Source: Zafaria cholistanensis (GTDB lineage: Bacteria; Actinomycetota; Actinomycetes; Actinomycetales; Micrococcaceae). From it: a DNA stretch of 64,000 nt. A program made the translations under genes and the position numbers. The notes beneath the pieces were generated by a model. It made no database searches. It saw nothing but the letters and a program-made list of their open reading frames with translations, and was not told the origin of the DNA. This document shows positions 19,237-27,596 of the stretch, one piece after another; the stretch's first letter is position 1; each line of letters begins with the position of its first letter. The stretch spans positions 62,001 through 126,000 of the forward strand of contig NZ_BKDJ01000002.1 in the NCBI RefSeq assembly GCF_008580665.1, read 5' to 3'.

Positions 19237-19584
19237 TTAGGCGTCGACCTTTTCGCCGCGGGCGGCGCGGAGCTTGTCCAGGCGGTCCTTGAGGATCTGC
19301 TCGAGCTCTTCGACGGAACGGCGCTCCAGCAGCATGTCCCAGTGGGTGCGGACGGGCTTCTCGTTGCTGTCCACCGGCTTTTCGCCGTTGACCAACGTCG
19401 CTTCCTTGCCGGTCTTGGAGATCCAGGTCGGCGGGATTTCGGCCTCGGAGGAGAAGGTCACGAAGACCTGCTCGCCATCCTCGCAGCGGTACTCGACCCG
19501 CTGGCGCGGGGCCGGCTCGACGCCCGCCTCGGTTTCCATGCTCTGTGCGCCCAAGCGCATGCCGCGCAAACTGCGATCGCTCAT
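19237..19584 (-). CDS. rbpA: RNA polymerase-binding protein RbpA
   Basis: Actinobacterial transcription factor that binds RNA polymerase and the primary sigma factor and stabilises open complexes. The 115-residue product has the family start (SDRSLRGMRLG), the RbpA core with the C-terminal-tail segment CEDGEQVFVTFSSEAEIPP, a basic linker, and the sigma-interacting helix near THWDMLLERRS. GGGAG lies in front of the ATG. The upstream region carries a match to the SigR/SigH promoter (19629-19655), which fits the known stress induction of rbpA in Streptomyces. Confidence 0.97.
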   Translation of the reverse strand: MSDRSLRGMRLGAQSMETEAGVEPAPRQRVEYRCEDGEQVFVTFSSEAEIPPTWISKTGKEATLVNGEKPVDSNEKPVRTHWDMLLERRSVEELEQILKDRLDKLRAARGEKVDA

Positions 19585-19628
19585 GATTACTCCCTACTGC
19601 GTTCGAGAAGACGAAGGCTACTTGGATT

Positions 19629-19655
19629 CAACGTCTCCGGCGGGAATCACATTCC
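19629..19655 (-). promoter_or_regulatory. SigR/SigH-type promoter of rbpA
   Basis: On the minus strand GGAAT (-35), exactly 18 bases, then GTTG (-10) matches the consensus GGAAT-N18-GTT for the thiol-oxidative-stress sigma factors SigR and SigH. Transcription would start about 40 bases before rbpA. Part of the spacer is inside a GGCGGGAAT/ATTCCCGCC inverted repeat. Confidence 0.65.
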
Positions 19656-19735
19656 CGCCGGGACGGAAGACTCGAAGAAACCAGTATATCGTGCGGACAA
19701 GGCCCCTTCCGCGCCCCGGTCCATGCCTTCCCGGG

Positions 19736-20659
19736 CTACGGCGCCGGGGGCCGGGGGGCTTCCCTGTCCTCCGGCACCAGGTTTCCCAGGGCGCCGCCGA
19801 TGCCCTTGAGCGCCTCCCCAACCTCGCTGGGGATGATCCAGAGCTTGTTGGAGGAGCCCTCGGCCAGCTTGGGAAGGGTCTGCAGGTACTGGTAGGCGAG
19901 CAGCTTCTGGTCCGGATTGCCGGCGTGGATGGCGTCGAAGACCTTCTGGATGGCCTGGGCCTCGCCGTCGGCGCGCAGGATGGCGGCCTTCGCGTCGCCC
20001 TCTGCCTTGAGGATCGCCGCCTGGCGGTGCCCCTCGGCCGTGAGGATGTCCGCCTGCTTGGTGCCCTCGGCGGTGAGGATCGCGGCGCGGCGGTCGCGTT
20101 CGGCGCGCATCTGCTTCTCCATGGAGTCCTGGATGGACAGTGGCGGGTCGATCGCCTTGAGTTCGACCCGTGACACGCGGATGCCCCACTTGCCGGTCGC
20201 CTCGTCCAGGACCCCGCGCAGTTGGCCGTTGATCTGGTCGCGGCTGGTCAGCGCCTCCTCCAGGTTCAGCCCACCCACCACGTTGCGCAGGGTGGTGGTG
20301 GTCAACTGCTCGACGGCCTGGATGTAGTTGGCAATCTCGTAGGTTGCCGCGCGCGGCTCGGTGATCTGGTAGTAGACCACGGTGTCGATGGAGACCACCA
20401 GGTTGTCCTCGGTGATCACCGGCTGCGGCGGGAAGCTCACCACCTGTTCACGCAGGTCCAGCAGCGGCAGCAGCCGGTCCACGAAGGGAATGAGCAGCGT
20501 CAGGCCCGGGTTGAGGGTCCGGTTGTACTTGCCCAGCCGCTCCACGATGCCCGCCCGGGCCTGCGGGATGATCCGCACCGCCCGGACCACGACGATGATG
20601 ACGAAGACCGCCAGCACCGCCAGGACGATTGCGACGCCTGTGCCTGGAGAATCGAACAT
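19736..20659 (-). CDS. SPFH/band-7 (stomatin-like) membrane protein
   Basis: 307 residues with one N-terminal transmembrane helix (residues 7-28), then a band-7/SPFH domain (VRIIPQARAGIVERLGKYNRTLNPGL), and a coiled coil built of AERDRRAAILTAEGTKQ-like repeats. Such proteins form large membrane rings. The start is chosen at the hydrophobic helix, with AGGGGGTAGC directly upstream. The NfeD-like gene just upstream on the same strand is the usual partner. Confidence 0.9.
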   Translation of the reverse strand: MFDSPGTGVAIVLAVLAVFVIIVVVRAVRIIPQARAGIVERLGKYNRTLNPGLTLLIPFVDRLLPLLDLREQVVSFPPQPVITEDNLVVSIDTVVYYQITEPRAATYEIANYIQAVEQLTTTTLRNVVGGLNLEEALTSRDQINGQLRGVLDEATGKWGIRVSRVELKAIDPPLSIQDSMEKQMRAERDRRAAILTAEGTKQADILTAEGHRQAAILKAEGDAKAAILRADGEAQAIQKVFDAIHAGNPDQKLLAYQYLQTLPKLAEGSSNKLWIIPSEVGEALKGIGGALGNLVPEDREAPRPPAP

Positions 20660-20784
20660 GCTACCCCCTTGTGTGGTGCACCGTGCGGCGCACCGTGTCG
20701 TGTACCCCTGCATGCGCCCGGCCGAAGGTCCGGGCCTGAAAATCTGCCGTGGCGGACGCCGCACGCGGTCCGGCACGCAACGGC

Positions 20785-21264
20785 TCAGCTGCCGGCGGCC
20801 CCGGCGGTGGAGGTCCGCCCCCGAACGGTGATGTAGGCGGTGGCCCCCTCGATACGGATCACGGTTCCGTAGGTGCCCGGCTCCAGCGGGGCCTCGTCCT
20901 CGCTGCGGGCGCTCCAGGTCTCGCCGCCGATCTTGGCGCTGCCGGCGATGCGGCTGGTTGGCTCCAGCACCAGCGCGTCCTCGCCGATCAGGCGGTCCAC
21001 GTTGGTGCGCAGTCCGGGCGGACCCTTATGCAGGTGCCTGAGGGCGAGCGGGCGCAGGAACAGGACCATGGCCAGGGCCAGGACGCAGAACACCAGCGCC
21101 TGGAGCCAGAACGGCCCGCCGGCGAGCGCGACGAACACGGCTCCCAGGGCGCCGCCGGCGAGCATGATGAAGTACAGGTCCAGGGACATCATTTCCACGA
21201 TGGCCAGGATCAGGAACAGCGCCAGCCAGAAGACCCAGCCGTTGGTCACGATCCATTCGAGCAT
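20785..21264 (-). CDS. NfeD-like membrane protein
   Basis: 159 residues from ATG 21264. Three hydrophobic segments (about residues 5-25, 28-48, 50-70) are followed by a C-terminal OB-fold NfeD domain with GSAKIGGETWSARS and EPGTYGTVIRIEG. NfeD proteins pair with SPFH proteins in membrane organisation, and here the partner is the next gene downstream. The shorter start is preferred since GAGGAC stands before it and the protein then begins with its first membrane helix. Confidence 0.88.
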   Translation of the reverse strand: MLEWIVTNGWVFWLALFLILAIVEMMSLDLYFIMLAGGALGAVFVALAGGPFWLQALVFCVLALAMVLFLRPLALRHLHKGPPGLRTNVDRLIGEDALVLEPTSRIAGSAKIGGETWSARSEDEAPLEPGTYGTVIRIEGATAYITVRGRTSTAGAAGS

Positions 21265-21408
21265 GTTGTCCTCGCCGACCTTCCCGGGAGGGCCCGGCAG
21301 GCCCTCGCTTCCCTCCATCTTGCCCGATGCCCGGGCCCTCCCTCATCAGCCTTCAGGCGTATCTGGGCCCGTCCGCCCCGCGGGCGGATCGGCCAACAAG
21401 CCAATCAG

Positions 21409-22269
21409 CTAGCGGCGGGTGAACGCCTGGACGCGGAACGCCGCGGTGATCACCGGGGGCACGCCCCCGCGCTGCAGGCGCGCACGCAGCGCGGCGGCGT
21501 CCAGGTGGTGTCCGGCCGGGCCCATGACGGCCAGCCGCACGGCGTCGTCCACGTCCAGGCGCAGTTCGGTGCGGACTTCGCGCACGGGCCCGGCCGCGAA
21601 GCCGGGCCCCAGCGCGGCAGCCACCGTGGCCTCCTTGTCCGGGGCGATGGAGAGCAGGCCCAGGGATTCGGCGGCCTCGCCCAGGTGCCCGGGCAGGGGA
21701 GTGGCCACCACGGCGGCGCCCCCGGGGACGAGCACCCGGGCGAATTCGTCACCGTTGCGCGGGGCAAACACGTTCAGCACCACGTCCACCGCGGCGTCCC
21801 CCAGCGGCAGCGGGCGCCACAGGTCCCACACCACGGCGGTGGTTGCGGGCACCTTGGCGGCCCGGCGCATCGCGTACCGGGAGATGTCCAGTGCGACGGC
21901 GGAGGCGGGGCCGCCGGTGGCGGCGCGGAAGCTGTCCATCACCGCACCAAGGTAGTACCCGGTGCCGGCGCCGGCGTCGAGCACGCGAAGGTCCGCCGCC
22001 GCACCCGGAAGCGAGTCCAGCACGGCGGCCGCGACGGCCTCGGCCAGCGGAGCGTAGTGGCCGGCCCCCAGGAACTCGGCACGGGCGGCGACCATGGCCG
22101 CGGTGTCCTCGCGGAACGGGGTCCCCCGGCCGGTGAGCAGGTTGAAATACCCCTGCCTGGCGGCGTCGAAGCGGTGCCCCGCGGCGCAGAGCAGGGTGCG
22201 GGGCAGCCGTTCGAGTTCCTCCCCGCACACGGGGCACAACAGGGTGACGGGGCGGGTGGGAAGCGGCAC
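21409..22269 (-). CDS. rlmA: 23S rRNA (guanine(745)-N(1))-methyltransferase family protein (RlmA)
   Basis: 286 residues. An N-terminal zinc ribbon (CPVCGEELERLPRTLLCAAGHRF, ligands Cys, Cys, Cys, His) precedes a class-I methyltransferase fold with SAM motif LDAGAGTGYY. This order is specific to the RlmA/TlrB family, which methylates G745 or G748 in helix 35 of 23S rRNA; TlrB members give tylosin resistance, but sequence alone does not assign the exact base. The GTG start is chosen because GAAGGA precedes it by 8 bases and it opens right at the zinc ribbon. Confidence 0.85.
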   Translation of the reverse strand: MPLPTRPVTLLCPVCGEELERLPRTLLCAAGHRFDAARQGYFNLLTGRGTPFREDTAAMVAARAEFLGAGHYAPLAEAVAAAVLDSLPGAAADLRVLDAGAGTGYYLGAVMDSFRAATGGPASAVALDISRYAMRRAAKVPATTAVVWDLWRPLPLGDAAVDVVLNVFAPRNGDEFARVLVPGGAAVVATPLPGHLGEAAESLGLLSIAPDKEATVAAALGPGFAAGPVREVRTELRLDVDDAVRLAVMGPAGHHLDAAALRARLQRGGVPPVITAAFRVQAFTRR

Positions 22270-22391
22270 GGCTCTGGTTCCTTCAACATCTATTTCAGGT
22301 ATGTGCCCGCTGCGGCGGCGGAGCCGCGGGGGTTTCGGACCACTGTATCCGCGCCCGGGGCCGCGGCGCCTCCCCGGGACCGGGCGCGGGA

Positions 22392-23081
22392 CTAGAAGCC
22401 CAGTCCGGCGCGGGCGCCCTCGATGCCGGGGGACGCCCAGCGTTGCAGGTAGTTGGCGTTGGTGGTGAGGCTGCGGGTCAGGGCCCGGTCGATGTACACG
22501 ATCCCGTCGAGGTGGTCGGTCTCGTGCTGGAAGATGCGCGCCTGCCACCCGGAGAAGGCCTCCTGCCTGACAGCTCCACCGGGCTCCTCCCAGCGTGCGT
22601 CGATGTCCGCGGGGCGGTCGACGACGCCCTGGAACCCCGCGAAGGACAGGCAGCCCTCGTAGAAGGCGGCCCGGCGCGTCCCGCGGGGCGCATATGTGGG
22701 GTTCAGCGCGGCGAAGAAGTCCAGCGGACGGCGTTCGCGCACGTCGGCGGTTTCCGGGGAGACCTGGAACTGGTCCTCCAGCACGGCCATCCGCAGGGGG
22801 ACGCCCAGCTGCGGGGCGGCCAGTCCGACGCCGGGCGCGGCGTGCATTACGGCGCGCATCAGGCGCAGGAAGCCATCCAGCAGCCCGTCGTCGAGCTGTC
22901 CGTCCACCTCCGCCGCGCGCATCCGCAGCGCCGGATGCCCCAGCTGCACGATGGGCGGCAGTTCGCCGGTGGTGCCGTGGCGTTCCACCATGGACCCGAC
23001 GGTTTCGCGCAGCCACGCCGCGGAGGCCATGGTGGCGGGGGACGGATCGCTGGGGGAGCCCGTGGGGTGGCGGTCAGGCAT
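22392..23081 (-). CDS. def: Peptide deformylase
   Basis: Removes the formyl group from the initiator methionine of new proteins. The 229-residue product has all three deformylase motifs: GVGLAAPQ, EGCLS and HETDHLDG, whose Cys and two His bind the metal. It is longer than the typical ~170-190 residues because of a ~50-residue N-terminal extension. The ATG at 23081 has AAGGAACC upstream. Confidence 0.93.
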   Translation of the reverse strand: MPDRHPTGSPSDPSPATMASAAWLRETVGSMVERHGTTGELPPIVQLGHPALRMRAAEVDGQLDDGLLDGFLRLMRAVMHAAPGVGLAAPQLGVPLRMAVLEDQFQVSPETADVRERRPLDFFAALNPTYAPRGTRRAAFYEGCLSFAGFQGVVDRPADIDARWEEPGGAVRQEAFSGWQARIFQHETDHLDGIVYIDRALTRSLTTNANYLQRWASPGIEGARAGLGF

Positions 23082-23182
23082 TGCGTGGTTCCTTCGGGAC
23101 AGGCGGGGTGGGCAGCGGGCATGGCTCCGGGCGGCCCCGGCCGAACCTCGACGCCCCGTGCCGAACAGAGCATAGTGGACCC

Positions 23183-23560
23183 ATGGCCGACGATGCTGAG
23201 GTGACGCTGTCCGCCGTGGTCCTCGGAACCCCCGAGCCTGGCGCGCTGGCGCGGTTCTATGCGGCCCTGCTGGGTTGGGAACTGCTGCTTGAGGAGCGCG
23301 GCTGGGTCTCGATCGGCCCACCGGACGGCGGCGTGGGGCTGTCCTTCCAGGAGGAGGCGGAGCATGTTCCCCCCACGTGGCCGGCGGCCGCGGGGGAGCC
23401 GCAGATGCAACTGCATCTCGATTTCAGGGTGCGGGACCTGGAGGCCGCCAGCGCGAGGGCGGCCCGCCTGGGCGCCAGGCCGTCGGGCCACCAGCCCGAG
23501 CCGGGCGTCAGGGTCTTCGTGGATCCGGCCGGGCACCCGTTTTGCCTGTTCGAGGGCTAG
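23183..23560 (+). CDS. VOC-superfamily (glyoxalase-like) protein
   Basis: 125 residues with two beta-alpha-beta-beta-beta units of the vicinal-oxygen-chelate fold (FYAALLGWEL; LHLDFRVRDLEAASARAARLG; FVDPAGHPFCLFEG). It may be a metalloenzyme or a binding protein; the substrate is unknown. No ribosome binding site is present, but CATAGT ends 6 bases before the ATG, pointing to a leaderless message. It converges on zapE. Confidence 0.85.
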   Translation: MADDAEVTLSAVVLGTPEPGALARFYAALLGWELLLEERGWVSIGPPDGGVGLSFQEEAEHVPPTWPAAAGEPQMQLHLDFRVRDLEAASARAARLGARPSGHQPEPGVRVFVDPAGHPFCLFEG

Positions 23561-23608
23561 GTCCCTTCAGGGCCAGGTTCCCTCAGGGCCAGGTTCCCTC
23601 AAGCCAGG
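23561..23608. repeat. Tandem repeat, 16 bp x 3
   Basis: Copies of GGTTCCCTCAGGGCCA start directly after the stop codon of the VOC gene; the first and third copies are imperfect. Confidence 0.85.
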
Positions 23609-23630
23609 GCCAGGGCCGCGGCCTGTTTCG

Positions 23631-23698
23631 GCGCAGGATCAATTCCGGTGCAGCGTCGGTTCCGGTGCAGGATCAGTTCCGGTGCAGGATCAGTTCCG
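23631..23698. repeat. Tandem repeat, 17 bp x 4
   Basis: Four copies of GGTGCAGGATCAGTTCC, the last two identical. The array runs over the stop codon and last codons of zapE. Confidence 0.9.
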
Positions 23699-24961
23699 CC
23701 GAAGGGCTGCGAGCCGGCTGGCCAGCCGTGAGGCGTCCACCGGGTGGCCAAGGGCCCTGGCCGGTTCGATGTCCCCGGCCCCGATGAGGTCAAGCCGCAC
23801 GTCCTGGTCGTAGAGGACGTCGACCAGGTTGGCAAACCGCCTCCAGCCGCTGGGAGAAGCGTCCTTTAGGGCGGGGATGGAGCCGAGGACCCAGTGCCGG
23901 TGGGCCGCGGCAAGGGCCAGGTAGTCGGAGGTCGCCGAGGGGGCCTCACACAGGTCGGCGAACCGGAACCAAAGCTGCCCGCCGGTGGCCCGCCGGGCGG
24001 TGAAGGCGTGTGTTGTGGGCTTGACGAGGGCCTCCTCAGAGGGCGCGGGTTCCTCCAGGCCCGCGGAGGCCAGCTGCCCGGCAGTGCCGGGGACCAACAG
24101 GTGGCCGGCGGCGTAACCGGCCACCGGGTTGGACGGCCGCAGCGTGCGGTAGTCCACGGGGCCGGCGAGTTCCAGGACGGACATGCGCTCGGTGATCAAG
24201 CCGATCGCCGGCTCGAAGAGGTGGTGGAACATCGGGTCCGGAAGCAGGTCCTGCGGGGCGTAGTTGGAGGTGACCACCAACAGGATCCCGCGGGCAAAGA
24301 TCTCGCGCAGCGCACGGGTCACCAGCATACCGTCGCCGGGATCGTGCACGTGGAACTCGTCGAAGAAGAGGATGCGTGCTCCTCCCAGCATTCCGTCAAG
24401 GGCCTCGGCGATGGCTGCGCCCTGGGCGCCGGCCGCAGAACCCGACGCCGACGCCGGCGTCTGGGCCGCCGGCCCGGCCTGCCGCTGCGTTCTGGCGGAC
24501 TCCGGCGCTCCGACGGCAGGTGGCACTCCGGTGGCGTGGGCAGCGGTGGCGTGCCGCCGGGCTGCGATGCGGTCCTGCGAGGCCCGATGGGTGCGTGCAT
24601 GGAGTTCGCGGAAGAAGCCGTGGAAGTGCACCCTGCGCACGGGCGCCCCGGCCAGGGAGTTGCACACGGAGTCCATGAGCCAGCTCTTGCCCCGCCCCGG
24701 CGGGCCCCAGACGTAGAGGTGCTCGCCCGGTGCCGCCGCTGGGGTGCGCCGGGCCAGCGCCCGCGCGGCGGAACCGGCCAGCGCGCCGGCGACGTGCAGC
24801 TGGCCGGCGTCGAGCACCAGGCCCTGGGCTGCCGCGGCCTCCTGCACCGCCTCCAGCAGCCGGGCCGGACGGTTCCTGCCCCTGCCGGTCCTCAGGGGGC
24901 CGATCCCGGCAGGGCCCTGCCGGGGGGCGGAAGCGAATGCGGGGGGCGGAGCGGAACTCAT
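23690..24961 (-). CDS. zapE: ZapE/AFG1-family ATPase
   Basis: AFG1-type P-loop ATPase; the E. coli member ZapE acts on the FtsZ ring and mitochondrial AFG1 in membrane-protein turnover. In this 423-residue protein Walker A is GPPGRGKS at 86-93, Walker B ILFFDEFHVHD, followed by TSNYAPQDL (sensor 1), all typical. An Ala/Gly/Gln-rich insertion (near residues 150-180) is not part of the core. The ATG is chosen where the family homology region begins; no clear ribosome binding site is seen. Confidence 0.88.
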   Translation of the reverse strand: MSSAPPPAFASAPRQGPAGIGPLRTGRGRNRPARLLEAVQEAAAAQGLVLDAGQLHVAGALAGSAARALARRTPAAAPGEHLYVWGPPGRGKSWLMDSVCNSLAGAPVRRVHFHGFFRELHARTHRASQDRIAARRHATAAHATGVPPAVGAPESARTQRQAGPAAQTPASASGSAAGAQGAAIAEALDGMLGGARILFFDEFHVHDPGDGMLVTRALREIFARGILLVVTSNYAPQDLLPDPMFHHLFEPAIGLITERMSVLELAGPVDYRTLRPSNPVAGYAAGHLLVPGTAGQLASAGLEEPAPSEEALVKPTTHAFTARRATGGQLWFRFADLCEAPSATSDYLALAAAHRHWVLGSIPALKDASPSGWRRFANLVDVLYDQDVRLDLIGAGDIEPARALGHPVDASRLASRLAALRRN

Positions 24962-25713
24962 GGCTACGAGTGTGGCCCAGCGCACCGGTGCCAGGCAAAA
25001 CGCGGCAGGCGGCTGCACGGGCCGTCGTTGGACGCTTGCACAACGGCGGGGCAGGGGGCGCATAGTTATGTCAACCAAGCGTTATCGGTCAACGAGCCGT
25101 GCGCTGGGGGCGCGGGGACCGGCCGCATTGGCCCGAGGCTCAGAGTGCACTCCGGCGATTTTGGAGTTTTTGGAGTTGGCGTCCACGCCGCGCGGGACGG
25201 AACCGGCGTGGACGGGTGCCGCCGACGCGGGATTCGGGCGGGCCGACTGAAGGGAAACGAGCGAAATTCAGGCCAAATTGGGGGATGTGGATCCAGGGGG
25301 AGAAAGGTCCGGATTTACGCCCGAACCCCTTCCGGAGACCCCCCAACAAAACGCCGATAATCTACATTATGTCAACTTATGCGCAGGAGGGCACCAGGGC
25401 GGCACCGGGAAGGCTCCCCCAACCGATTGTTGTCGGTCAAAAGGGCAGCCCGCCCCCATACTGCACCCCTTGGGCGTTGCGTCACCCGGTCCCGGCGGCC
25501 ATCTCGCCATCCGAAGGTATCGCGGCGCCTTGGGCGGGACATTTTCGCATTGCATGACGCCGCGCTTGTGATCCCGGGGCCGAACACGTGCACCCATGTT
25601 GCGCGGGTAGCGCCCCTGGCCCGATACGGCGCCTCCCGGCCGGGGCGGAAGCCTGTCCAAAAGTGCCGGTCAGGCCCATGGCAGGAATGCCGCCCATGCG
25701 GAAGGGTGGAAAC
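24962..25713. other. Gene-poor region between zapE and the oxidoreductase
   Basis: 752 bases with no supported gene. The base composition drops below that of the neighbours. The decamer TTATGTCAAC occurs twice (25066-25075 and 25367-25376), and TTATCGGTCAA near 25082 is echoed by TTGTCGGTCAA near 25431. An AT-rich dyad, ATAAT-CTAC-ATTAT, lies at 25357-25370, overlapping GATAAT, which could be a -10. A 62-codon open frame begins at 25369 but its codon use is poor. Confidence 0.5.
25357..25370. promoter_or_regulatory. AT-rich dyad, possible operator
   Basis: Perfect inverted repeat ATAAT-N4-ATTAT in a roughly 70% GC background, placed next to a repeated TTATGTCAAC. The size suits MarR- or TetR-type binding, but no regulator gene is adjacent. 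Confidence 0.3.
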
Positions 25714-26661
25714 ATGAAAGAAATCACCATGCGCGCCGTTCGCCAGGATGAGCTGGGCGGACCCGAGGTCCTGAAGATCGTTGATGTCCCCCGCCCCCAG
25801 GTTCGCGCCAATGAAATCCTTGTACGCGTCCACGCCGCTGGCCTTAACCCCACGGACTGGAAGCACCGCGCCACCGGCGGCTTCCTCGGGGAGCCACCCT
25901 TCACCCTGGGCTGGGACCTGTCCGGCGTGGTGGAGGAGACGGGAGTCGGGGTCGCCCGCTTCCGGGTCGGCGACGAGGTCATGGGCATGCTCTCGTACCC
26001 TTTCGGCCACGGTTCCCACGCGGAGTACGTCACCGCACCGGCCCGCTGGTTCGTGCGCAAGCCCCACAGCATCGACCACGTGGAGGCCGCGGCCCTGCCG
26101 CTTGTGTCGCTGACCGCCTGGCAGGCCCTCGTCGAGAATGCCGGCCTTCAGGCCGGCCAGCGCGTCCTCATCCATGCCGCCGCCGGCGGCGTGGGCCACG
26201 TCGCCGCGCAGATCGCCAAGGCCCGGGGAGCCCATGTCACCGGCACGGCGAGCAAGGGTAAACACGAATTCCTGCGCAGCATCGGTGTCGATGAAGCAAT
26301 CGACTACCGCACCACCGACTTCGCCGAAGCTGTGGCGAACGCGGATGTCGTACTCGACACCCTTGGCGGGGATCACTCGATCCGGTCCTTGCATGTGGTC
26401 CGTCCCGGCGGGGCCGTGGTGTCCATCGTGCCTGTCGGGACGGAGGAGTTCTACGAGGAAGGGAAACGGCTGGGAGTTCGCGCGATCCGGATGCTGGTCG
26501 ACTCTTCCCATGCCCACCTGGACGCGATCACCGAACTTGTCGAGGCTGGGCAGCTGCGCGCCACGATCGCCGCGGCCTTCCCGCTCGCTGAGGCCGCCGA
26601 AGCCCACCGGCTGGGCGAGACCAACCGAACGAGCGGCAAGATCGTCCTCACGATGCCCTAG
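25714..26661 (+). CDS. NADP-dependent quinone-reductase-like oxidoreductase (MDR superfamily)
   Basis: 315 residues. GroES-like N-domain (MRAVRQDELGGPEVLKI; HAAGLNPTDWKHR) and a Rossmann domain with AAAGGVGHVAAQIAKARGA. Catalytic and structural zinc cysteines are absent, so it belongs to the zinc-independent quinone oxidoreductase group. The start is chosen for GAAGGGTGG ahead of the ATG and because the family N-terminus opens there. It stands alone between two gene-poor regions, followed by its own terminator. Confidence 0.9.
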   Translation: MKEITMRAVRQDELGGPEVLKIVDVPRPQVRANEILVRVHAAGLNPTDWKHRATGGFLGEPPFTLGWDLSGVVEETGVGVARFRVGDEVMGMLSYPFGHGSHAEYVTAPARWFVRKPHSIDHVEAAALPLVSLTAWQALVENAGLQAGQRVLIHAAAGGVGHVAAQIAKARGAHVTGTASKGKHEFLRSIGVDEAIDYRTTDFAEAVANADVVLDTLGGDHSIRSLHVVRPGGAVVSIVPVGTEEFYEEGKRLGVRAIRMLVDSSHAHLDAITELVEAGQLRATIAAAFPLAEAAEAHRLGETNRTSGKIVLTMP

Positions 26662-26703
26662 CCGAAACGTCCCCCACGCACTGGCGGGCTGCCCTCGGTG
26701 CGG

Positions 26704-26742
26704 GGGCCTGCCCGCGGCCAACCCCGCACCGCGGGCAGGCCC
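26704..26742. terminator. Hairpin terminator after the oxidoreductase
   Basis: Perfect 14-bp stem (26704-26717 with 26729-26742) and an 11-base loop, 42 bases after the stop codon. Confidence 0.7.
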
Positions 26743-27532
26743 GCGCACAAGCCATTCACACTTGGCCGTGCTCCGCGGCCGGACGGCGTGTCCCAGTGCG
26801 GCGGACCCATGTTTCGACCTGCAGATCACCACTACGCCTGTCACGCATCCCCGGAGCAGTCGGAGGGAACACTCACGGCGGGATGCGCCCGGGCGGCCGG
26901 GGGAAATCCGGGCACCCGGGCCATGCCCTTGAAGGGGTGGTAAACATCAACTTGATGACAAGGGCCCACTCCCCCGCGCTCCGCTGCCATGTATCCCGTC
27001 CTTCCCGGTCCGGCGGTCATTTCGCCCCTCAGAGGTGAGTATTTACCGAAGTCCCCGGGCGGATTCGGGGTCGGGACGCTGCGGCTATCGGGCTTCACGG
27101 CGTGGTGTGGATGGATGTCACCGCCATGCACTAAAGGCACATCATTCCCTGTACCCTCCGGGACCGCGACGCCATCCGTGCGAGTTGATGAGTGCTTCCC
27201 GGCACGGTCTTGCAACGGGAAGGATGTAAGACGAGTCGGCCAGGCAGGATGCCAGTCCCTGGGAAGGGCCATCCAGGGCGGCTGCCGATCTCTTGGCGGA
27301 CGCCGATTTGAGCGATCCCTCGGTGGAGTGTGGACTGGACGGTGCCAGGTCCCGATCGAGGCAGGCGGGGGTGCGCCGGCGCCCATGGGGCCGTGGGTGG
27401 TGGTGATTTGGCTGGTGGCGACACGCTGCCGGAGGTCCGGCGTTTGGCCGTGCCGGAGGGATTAGGGTTCAGTGGCGGAGGCGAGGATTGCCTGGGGCGC
27501 AGCCCCTAGTCAGGTGCCGGGTTTCTTGGCCG
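26743..27532. other. Gene-poor region upstream of the ECF41 locus
   Basis: About 790 bases in which I can support no gene. Open frames on both strands (for example 26989-27465 plus and 27131-27424 minus) have irregular codon use and resemble no family I know. There are no transposon ends or long repeats. It could be an eroded gene or a non-coding leader. Confidence 0.4.
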
Positions 27533-27559
27533 TGTCACGTTTCGGTCCCCTGCGGTGTC
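27533..27559 (+). promoter_or_regulatory. ECF41-type sigma-factor promoter
   Basis: TGTCACG (27533-27539), exactly 16 bases, TGTC (27556-27559). The published ECF41 consensus is TGTCACA-N16-CGTC. It lies 37 bases before the FAD oxidoreductase gene, which is followed directly by the ECF41 sigma gene, so the sigma factor probably drives its own operon. Confidence 0.7.
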
Positions 27560-27596
27560 CTATGTTCAAACGTTCGTCCAGCGATAGGAGTCTGCA

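Noticed and set aside
25369-25557. 62-codon frame after a leaderless-type -10 (GATAAT)
   Set aside because: Spacing is suggestive, but third-position GC is low and the product (Pro/Ala-rich) resembles nothing; not strong enough to call as a gene.
26989-27465. 158-codon plus-strand frame
   Set aside because: Irregular codon use, no start signal and no recognisable family.
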